Shown: piece after piece, positions 6,838-11,275 of the stretch
Numbering within the stretch: position 1 is the stretch's first letter
How the letters are laid out: the number at the start of each line of letters is the position of its first letter
Assembly: GCA_011046295.1 (NCBI GenBank)
Contig: DSAV01000235.1
Span: 1-11,275 of the forward strand
Source: Deltaproteobacteria bacterium
GTDB lineage: Bacteria > Desulfobacterota > Syntrophia > Syntrophales > Smithellaceae
DNA length: 11,275 bases
Direction of reading: 5' to 3'
Program-made: the position numbers and the translations under genes
Notes under the pieces: generated by a model
What the model saw: only the letters and a program-made list of their open reading frames with translations
Database searches by the model: none
What the model was told of the DNA's origin: nothing

Positions 6838-7152
6838 ATGCTTACAGTTTCGGACAAGGCAGCTCAAGCCATCAATGACTTTCTCAAAGACAAGGACAAG
6901 AGTATGGCCATAAGGATTACATTGTCTATCGGTTGATCCGGGCCCGCTTTGGGCATGGCTCTGGACGAGCCTAAAGGAGAAGATGAAGTTTTTGAAGAAA
7001 AAGGCACGAAGTATGTCATCGATAAGGAAATATACAACCAGGCGAAGCCGATCAATGTGGATTTTGTCGCCACGCCGCAGGGATCTGGTTTTCGGCTTAC
7101 TTCCAGTCTCTCCCCCGCTCAGGGTGGAGGATGCGGGTCTTGCAGTTGCTGA
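6838..7152 (+). CDS. HesB/IscA-like selenoprotein (UGA at 6934-6936 read as selenocysteine)
   Basis: Reading from the ATG at 6838, backed by a strong AGGAGGG site, gives 104 residues if the in-frame TGA at codon 33 is selenocysteine. Both sides of the TGA belong to one HesB/IscA domain: the N-terminal LTVSDKAAQAINDFL and IRITLSIG, then Sec, then SGPALGMALDEP, DEVFEEKGTKYVIDKE and a C-terminal CGSCSC. In IscA the first cluster-binding cysteine (E. coli C35) lies exactly at the TGA, and the later CxC pair corresponds to C102 and C104 or to C99 and its neighbours here. A family of HesB-like selenoproteins with Sec at this position is established knowledge (TIGR01911 as recalled). The role is probably iron-sulfur cluster carriage or a related redox function, not proven. 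Its own promoter and terminator bracket it. A stop-codon pseudogene is the alternative but is unlikely given the intact downstream frame. Confidence 0.9.
6957..6971 (+). promoter_or_regulatory. Candidate bacterial SECIS hairpin
   Basis: Inside the coding region, 20 bases after the TGA, GGCTC (6957-6961) pairs perfectly with GAGCC (6967-6971) around the loop TGGAC. The loop starts 25 bases after the TGA and has G in its second position, both fitting the known bacterial SECIS rules for SelB binding. The lower stem is poorly paired, so the exact fold is uncertain. A competing pairing, TCCGGG (6937-6942) with TCTGGA, lies closer to the TGA. Confidence 0.55.
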
Positions 7153-7158
7153 AAATAT

Positions 7159-7193
7159 GCGGGAGGTGATTTTTCCCTCCCGCTTATTTTTTT
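7159..7193 (+). terminator. Rho-independent terminator after the HesB-like gene
   Basis: A perfect eight-pair stem GCGGGAGG (7159-7166) with CCTCCCGC (7176-7183), nine-base loop, then TTATTTTTTT. It begins seven bases after the stop codon and ends just before the TPR gene start. Confidence 0.88.
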
Positions 7194-7200
7194 GTCAATC

Positions 7201-8145
7201 ATGAATCAAAAAAACAAAAAAATAGAGCAAGCCGAAAATTACCTGAGCCAGGGCAGGTATAATGAAGCAATTGAACTGCTTCATGACCTAAGGAAAACAC
7301 TGCCCGACGAAGAATCTGTTCTGCTCATGCTGGCGTGGGCTTATTACGACAGTGGGAATACCGGGCGCGCCGTAGAATCTTTCCGTGAATTGTTCGAACG
7401 GGAACTCCGTCGTAATATTTTTACGGGCTTTGCTTATGATGAACTTGTGCGCATCTATAAACAAGAAAAAAAGTACCGTCAATTGGCGGAAATTTGTGAG
7501 AAAGCGGTTTGTGCCCAGGCGCAGGATATCGGGCTTCTGGCGGAGTTGGGAAACGCGTACCTCCGCTCAGGCAATCCCCAAAAAGCACGTGTCGTTTATG
7601 AAAAAATTGTAAGGCTGGATGAAGATAACGCTTTTTTTTATTGCTGCTGGGGAGAAGCATTGTTTGCCTGTGAAATGATAAAGGAAAGCGAAGACGCCTA
7701 TGAGCGCGCCTGTCAAATAGAGCCGGAGCAATCAGGAAATTATTATTTCAAGCTGGCTGTTTTGTTCCAGAAGGCGCAGAAATACGATGAGGCCGTAAGA
7801 ATTATTAATAAATGTATTGCCGCAAATCCTGAAAATGCTCTTTATTATTGTTCGCGCGGGGATTGTCTTATTTATTTGGGTAAAATACAAGATGCCCTGC
7901 AGGAATACGAAAAGGCGCTGGAACATGGCAGGCCGGGAAACGCAGGCGCTTATTTTAACCGCCTGGGTAATTTGTTAATGAAAGAAAAACACTACTTTGC
8001 TGCTGCGGCTGCTTTCGAGCGGGCAATTGAGCATGAAAAAATACAAACGTATTATTTGGGATTGGCGTCCGCCTATAGGGCGATGGGGCGTGAGGATAAA
8101 TTCCACGGGATTCTCAGCCGGTTAAATGACATTAAACAGAATTAG
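7201..8145 (+). CDS. Tetratricopeptide-repeat protein
   Basis: A 314-residue protein made almost wholly of TPR units: about eight full repeats from residue 8 to 281 and a partial ninth. Clear examples are IGLLAELGNAYLRSGNPQKA (from about 110), NYYFKLAVLFQKAQKYDEA (from about 180) and YYCSRGDCLIYLGKIQDA (from about 215). There is no signal peptide, membrane segment or catalytic domain, so it is probably a cytoplasmic protein-binding scaffold; the partner is unknown. The ATG at 7201 is chosen because the first repeat begins right after it; the in-frame TTG at 7192 lies within the terminator T-tract. Neither has a normally spaced ribosome site. The stop overlaps the stop of the receiver-like gene on the other strand by four bases. 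Being beside pilT/pilU, a pilus-related role is conceivable but not shown. Confidence 0.9.
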   Translation: MNQKNKKIEQAENYLSQGRYNEAIELLHDLRKTLPDEESVLLMLAWAYYDSGNTGRAVESFRELFERELRRNIFTGFAYDELVRIYKQEKKYRQLAEICEKAVCAQAQDIGLLAELGNAYLRSGNPQKARVVYEKIVRLDEDNAFFYCCWGEALFACEMIKESEDAYERACQIEPEQSGNYYFKLAVLFQKAQKYDEAVRIINKCIAANPENALYYCSRGDCLIYLGKIQDALQEYEKALEHGRPGNAGAYFNRLGNLLMKEKHYFAAAAAFERAIEHEKIQTYYLGLASAYRAMGREDKFHGILSRLNDIKQN

Positions 8146-8654
8146 ATTTTTCCGAATTTACGGATATTTTCCCTGAATAAAAAGTAAAAATCGTTGTTTT
8201 CCGCTATTTCTTTCCTCAAAATCAGACCTGTCTCAGTAATTTCTTTTTTATTTATGATCAGATTCACACTTTTATTGTAAGCGCGCATGTTATCCATGGT
8301 AGGGTATGTTTCGCTTATCAAGGCGACAAAAGTCTGCCGGCGGATGGGCATGATAAGCTCCTGGATATAATTGAGCACGTAATTGGTTTCCCAAGTGTCG
8401 GTATCGAAGTTTTCATCAAGAACAATAACATCAAAAATGTGGAAACGCATGTACCGGAGAGCTTCTTTGAATGTGACCGGTTCGACAAGGTCGTAGTCAA
8501 GTTCTTTGAGCGCGTTACTGATGGTTTCCCTGATAAAGCCATCCTGGTGGCAGACCATGGCCGTTTCTTTGTCCGGGCTCAGGTAACCGAATGGGCGGGC
8601 GGAATAATCCATTGTTTCCGAAGATGTTTCCTGTGTCATTTTTTCATCGCTCAT
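8142..8654 (-). CDS. Receiver-like protein with atypical phosphorylation pocket
   Basis: A 170-residue soluble protein. After a polar N-terminal tail of about 30 residues, residues 31-150 show the strand-helix order of a response-regulator receiver: TAMVCHQDGF for strand 1, FDVIVLDENF (74-83) for strand 3 with D80 at the phosphoacceptor place, TFVALISE (108-115) for strand 4 with S114 at the Thr/Ser switch place, and VNLIINKKE (130-138) for strand 5 with K136 or K137 as the conserved lysine. The acidic pair after strand 1 is reduced to HQD with a single D38. There is no output domain. A GGGAGGATT site supports the ATG at 8654. It is the third gene of the pilT-pilU run, 51 bases after the PilU-like gene, so it may modulate pilus retraction by protein contact. 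Receiver assignment is by pattern only. Confidence 0.75.
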   Translation of the reverse strand: MSDEKMTQETSSETMDYSARPFGYLSPDKETAMVCHQDGFIRETISNALKELDYDLVEPVTFKEALRYMRFHIFDVIVLDENFDTDTWETNYVLNYIQELIMPIRRQTFVALISETYPTMDNMRAYNKSVNLIINKKEITETGLILRKEIAENNDFYFLFRENIRKFGKI

Positions 8655-8705
8655 GATAAATCCTCCCGGCGCCGTTTGTTTGCGCCGAATGAAAAATTAT
8701 TGACT

Positions 8706-9890
8706 TTATACTTTCCACGGATCTGTTTTGCTTTTGCCGTAAGTTTTGTCCACTTCCAGTGTGTGCAAATCGGTGGTTTTTTCGCCGCGGGCGCTTTTTA
8801 TGGCGTCTATTCCCCTGCCTACATTGGATTTGTTCGAGGCGTATGCCCTGGCCGTCTGCTCGGTAATTAAACCTTTTTCGTAGAGGTCGACAATGCAGTT
8901 GTCAAAAGTTATCATCCCGAAAGCTTTGCCCTGCTGGATAATATCGAAGAACGTTTTTCCTTCGGCCTCCCCGTGCAGGATAATGTCTCTCACGCGCAGA
9001 CTTGTGCCCATTGCTTCAAAAGCGGCAACACGGCCGCCGCCGACTTTGGGCATCAGCCTCTGACAAACTATCCAGCGCAGAGCATCGGCCAGGCGCGTGC
9101 GGATTTGATTTTCTTCGTCAATGGAGAACATACCCAGAATACGGTTAATGGTTGAGCCGGCATCAATCGTGTGCAGGGTGCTCAAAACGAGGTGGCCGGT
9201 TTCCGCTGCGTTCAGGGCTATTTCTACTGATTCACGGTCGCGCATTTCGCCGACGAGGATGACTTTTGGCGCCTGTCTCAAAGAGGCGCGTAGGCCGTTG
9301 GCGAACGTATCGAAGTCCTTGCCCAGCTCCCGCTGATTAATGGTGGATTGCTTTTGAGAATGAGTGTATTCCACCGGGTCTTCCAAAGTAATTATGTGTA
9401 CGGAATTATGCTCGTTGATTTCGTTTATAACGGCGGCAAGCGATGTTGTTTTACCTGTTCCGGTGGCGCCTGTTATGAGAACAATGCCGTTTTTTTCCGA
9501 TGATATGCGGTAAAAGGCGTCAGGTAGCCCCAGCTCCGCGCACGTAGGTATCTTTGATTCGAGTTTTCTCAATACGATGGAATATTGCCCGAGCTGGGAA
9601 AAAATATTTACGCGGAAACGGGCAACGCCAGGCAGTTCATAGGATAAATCGCAGGAACCCTCTTTAAGCAATGTTTCCATCAGCCGCTGGTCCTGGTTGA
9701 TTAGATTAAGCGCAAATATTTCCGTTTGAAAAGGCGTCAATATTTCAAACGGCGGTTCCAGTTCGACCGGGACCAGTTGACCGGCCGCTTCCACCTGAAA
9801 GGGCTTGTCCACGGTTAAAATTAAATCGGAAATGTTGACGTTGGATTCCAGTATTCTGGTCAGGATATGGTCTATTTCCGGCTTTCTCAT
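8706..9890 (-). CDS. pilU: PilU-like type IV pilus retraction ATPase
   Basis: A 394-residue cytoplasmic hexameric ATPase of the PilT/PilU (GspE-like) family. Motifs in order: PAS-like N-terminal domain with NISDLILTVDKP (19-30), Walker A GATGTGKT (141-148), Asp box ITLEDPVEY (167-175), Walker B VILVGEMRD (210-218) and His box TGHLVLSTLH (231-240). GATGTGK, LRQAP before Walker B and the FGMITFDNCIVDLY helix resemble PilU rather than PilT, and the C-terminal tail past residue 350 also fits PilU. The usual SDLHL motif reads SDLIL. PilU assists PilT in retraction under load and cannot normally retract alone. It starts 19 bases after pilT ends, with a GAGGAAAG ribosome site. A second PilT paralogue is the alternative name. 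Confidence 0.92.
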   Translation of the reverse strand: MRKPEIDHILTRILESNVNISDLILTVDKPFQVEAAGQLVPVELEPPFEILTPFQTEIFALNLINQDQRLMETLLKEGSCDLSYELPGVARFRVNIFSQLGQYSIVLRKLESKIPTCAELGLPDAFYRISSEKNGIVLITGATGTGKTTSLAAVINEINEHNSVHIITLEDPVEYTHSQKQSTINQRELGKDFDTFANGLRASLRQAPKVILVGEMRDRESVEIALNAAETGHLVLSTLHTIDAGSTINRILGMFSIDEENQIRTRLADALRWIVCQRLMPKVGGGRVAAFEAMGTSLRVRDIILHGEAEGKTFFDIIQQGKAFGMITFDNCIVDLYEKGLITEQTARAYASNKSNVGRGIDAIKSARGEKTTDLHTLEVDKTYGKSKTDPWKV

Positions 9891-9909
9891 ACTCTTTCCT
9901 CGCTTTGAT

Positions 9910-10992
9910 TTACGCTTCGGTAAAATCCGTCGGCGGATATTTTAATAACGCGCGAAAACGTGATTTTTCGTTTGCTTTAAGATAAGCTTCATCGGCGCTT
10001 ATCCAGCCGCGGTTGTATAAATCCATAATTCCGTCGTCCATAAGCTGCATGCCGTACTTTTTGCCCGTCTGCATCATAGAAGGAATCTGGAATGTTTTCG
10101 ATTCACGTATCAGGTTGCGCACCGCCGGAGATGCAATTAATATTTCCAGAGCGACACACCTGCCCTTGATATCTATTCTTTTAAAAAGAATTTGCGAAAT
10201 GACCGCGCGCAGGCCGTCAGCCAGTGTTGAGCGTATCTGCGGCTGCTCGGATGCTGGGAAAACTTCGATGATTCTGTCCACTGTTTTTGCCGCGCTGGTT
10301 GTATGGACCGTGGCGAAAACGAGGTGACCGGTTGAAGCCGCCTCTATGGCCAGCGAAATTGTTTCCAGGTCGCGCATTTCACCGACCAGAATAATATCCG
10401 GGTCCTCGCGCAAAGCGCCGCGCAGCGCCGCGGAAAAACTCTGCGTATGAATGCCAACTTCGCGCTGATTGACGATACATCCCTGCGTTTGGTGGACAAA
10501 CTCAATAGGATCTTCAATCGTGATAACATGGTCTTTGCGCAGACGGTTGGCTTCATCGATGATAGCGGCCAGCGTGGTGGACTTGCCGCAACCCGTGGGA
10601 CCGGTGACGAGCACCAGGCCGCGCGGCAAAGTAGCCAGCTTAGCCACCACGGAGGGAAGGCCCAGTTCCGAGCAGGTGGCAATTGTATTGGGTATCTCGC
10701 GGAATACAGCGCCGACACCGTATTTTTGCTGGAAGTAATTGGCGCGGTAACGCGCCAGAGAAGGCACTTCATAGGCAAAATCGATATCGCCGGTTTCTTC
10801 AAATTGCTTGATTTTGTGTTCCGGCGTTATTTCATAAAGGATTACTTTTAATTCCTCATTGGTTAATTTATCATATTTTATGCGTTCCAGGTCTCCGCGG
10901 ATTCTGATGGCCGGCTGCTGACCCGCGACAAGATGAAGGTCGGACGCGCCCTGATCGTGCATCAGATGAAAAAAAGCGTCAATTTTTGCCAT
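9910..10992 (-). CDS. pilT: Type IV pilus retraction ATPase PilT
   Basis: A 360-residue hexameric ATPase that depolymerises pili for twitching motility, DNA uptake and surface sensing; it acts at the cytoplasmic face of the pilus base. Motifs: GASDLHLVAG (15-24), Walker A GPTGCGKST (131-139), Asp box ITIEDPIEF (157-165), Walker B IILVGEMRD (200-208), His box TGHLVFATVH (221-230) and the PilT hallmark AVRNLIRE (290-297), needed in PilT for retraction, followed by MQTGKKYGMQLMDD. Length is standard (about 345-370). The ATG at 10992 has an AGGAGT site. It is first in the pilT-pilU-receiver operon behind a strong promoter. All key residues are intact. No pilin or assembly genes are in the window. 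Confidence 0.96.
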   Translation of the reverse strand: MAKIDAFFHLMHDQGASDLHLVAGQQPAIRIRGDLERIKYDKLTNEELKVILYEITPEHKIKQFEETGDIDFAYEVPSLARYRANYFQQKYGVGAVFREIPNTIATCSELGLPSVVAKLATLPRGLVLVTGPTGCGKSTTLAAIIDEANRLRKDHVITIEDPIEFVHQTQGCIVNQREVGIHTQSFSAALRGALREDPDIILVGEMRDLETISLAIEAASTGHLVFATVHTTSAAKTVDRIIEVFPASEQPQIRSTLADGLRAVISQILFKRIDIKGRCVALEILIASPAVRNLIRESKTFQIPSMMQTGKKYGMQLMDDGIMDLYNRGWISADEAYLKANEKSRFRALLKYPPTDFTEA

Positions 10993-11108
10993 ATATTTTT
11001 ACTCCTGGGAATAATTGAGGTTAACGTCACCTATTTTTGCCGGATAACGTCCGGCTGGTTACAGGCAATATCTTGCTGTGCTGGTTCTTTATACAAAACA
11101 CAATTGAA

Positions 11109-11138
11109 AGTATAAAGAAAAGCCACTGTTTTTGTCAA
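11109..11138 (-). promoter_or_regulatory. Strong sigma70-type promoter of the pilT-pilU operon
   Basis: Minus-strand perfect -35 box TTGACA (11138-11133), 18-base spacer and TATACT -10 box (11114-11109, five of six). The predicted start near 11102 gives a leader of about 110 bases before pilT. Confidence 0.7.
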
Positions 11139-11158
11139 GGCAAGAATCCAGTCCCGAA

Positions 11159-11229
11159 TTGCCTCAAATAAAATGTTACCGAAGGGGTTGATAAAAGAGG
11201 TTCGTTGCCTCAAAAACCGATGTTACCGA
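11159..11229. repeat. Pair of direct repeats upstream of pilT and of the next gene
   Basis: Two copies of TTGCCTCAAA, then 4 or 5 bases, then ATGTTACCGA, at 11159-11182 and 11205-11229. The copies are 46-47 bases apart, about four and a half helical turns. They lie about 70 and 115 bases upstream of the predicted pilT transcription start and just before the gene starting at 11258, so they may be regulator binding sites. No match to a named regulator was recognised. Confidence 0.6.
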
Positions 11230-11257
11230 GAAGAGAATCGGAAACGGAGGTTTTTAT

Positions 11258-11275
11258 ATGAGTCCCCAGGCTAAG
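11258..11275 (+). CDS. Start of an unidentified gene, cut by the window edge
   Basis: An ATG at 11258 follows a GGAGG ribosome site (11246-11250) at good spacing and reads MSPQAK before the window ends. This is too short to identify. It is divergent from pilT and the direct repeats lie in its upstream region. Confidence 0.55.

Noticed and set aside
6864..7073. A 69-residue open frame on the minus strand across the HesB-like gene
   Set aside because: It is the antisense shadow of a convincing HesB-domain gene and has no family resemblance.
6838..7152. Reading the HesB-like gene as a pseudogene broken by a stop codon
   Set aside because: The TGA sits at the conserved cysteine, the downstream frame is intact to the CxC end, and a SECIS-like hairpin follows.

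Overview
The window reads as ordinary chromosomal DNA from an anaerobic or microaerophilic Gram-negative bacterium, most likely a member of Desulfobacterota (the former Deltaproteobacteria, Syntrophus/Geobacter-like). This placement is inferred from a selenocysteine-containing HesB-like gene, a tandem PilT/PilU-type ATPase pair, a CcdA/TlpA thiol-redox pair and moderate GC content. No transposon, phage, CRISPR array or other mobile DNA was seen. Gene density is high, with short spacers and several readable sigma70-type promoters.

Layout: positions 1-2386 hold a leftward run, read right to left: CcdA-like membrane thiol-redox protein, TlpA-like thioredoxin, small PspC-domain protein, metallo-beta-lactamase-fold hydrolase, and the first 67 codons of the ABC-F factor EttA, cut by the window edge. 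A leftward promoter lies before ccdA. A tRNA-Leu(CAG) gene with its own promoter follows at 2533-2619, also leftward. Rightward come ribF (riboflavin kinase/FAD synthetase) and asd (aspartate-semialdehyde dehydrogenase), closed by a hairpin terminator, then a 3-methyladenine-DNA glycosylase (mpg). An AI-2E/PerM-type membrane protein converges on mpg from the other strand.

A 301-base divergent spacer leads to the most notable gene: a HesB/IscA-like protein read through an in-frame UGA (6934-6936) that falls exactly where the first conserved cysteine of IscA belongs. A small hairpin about 20 bases downstream of the UGA could be its SECIS element. A conventional ORF caller would miss the gene or report only a 67-residue fragment after the UGA. 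A terminator separates it from a protein built almost entirely of TPR repeats, whose start codon has no visible Shine-Dalgarno sequence.

The right part (8142-10992) is a leftward type IV pilus retraction operon: pilT, a PilU-like second ATPase, and a small receiver-like protein with an incomplete phosphorylation pocket. It has a strong promoter at 11109-11138. Upstream lies a pair of long direct repeats that may be regulator binding sites shared with a divergent gene starting at 11258. The strongest second looks are the selenoprotein, the atypical receiver in the pilTU operon and the direct repeats. No wholly new system is evident.
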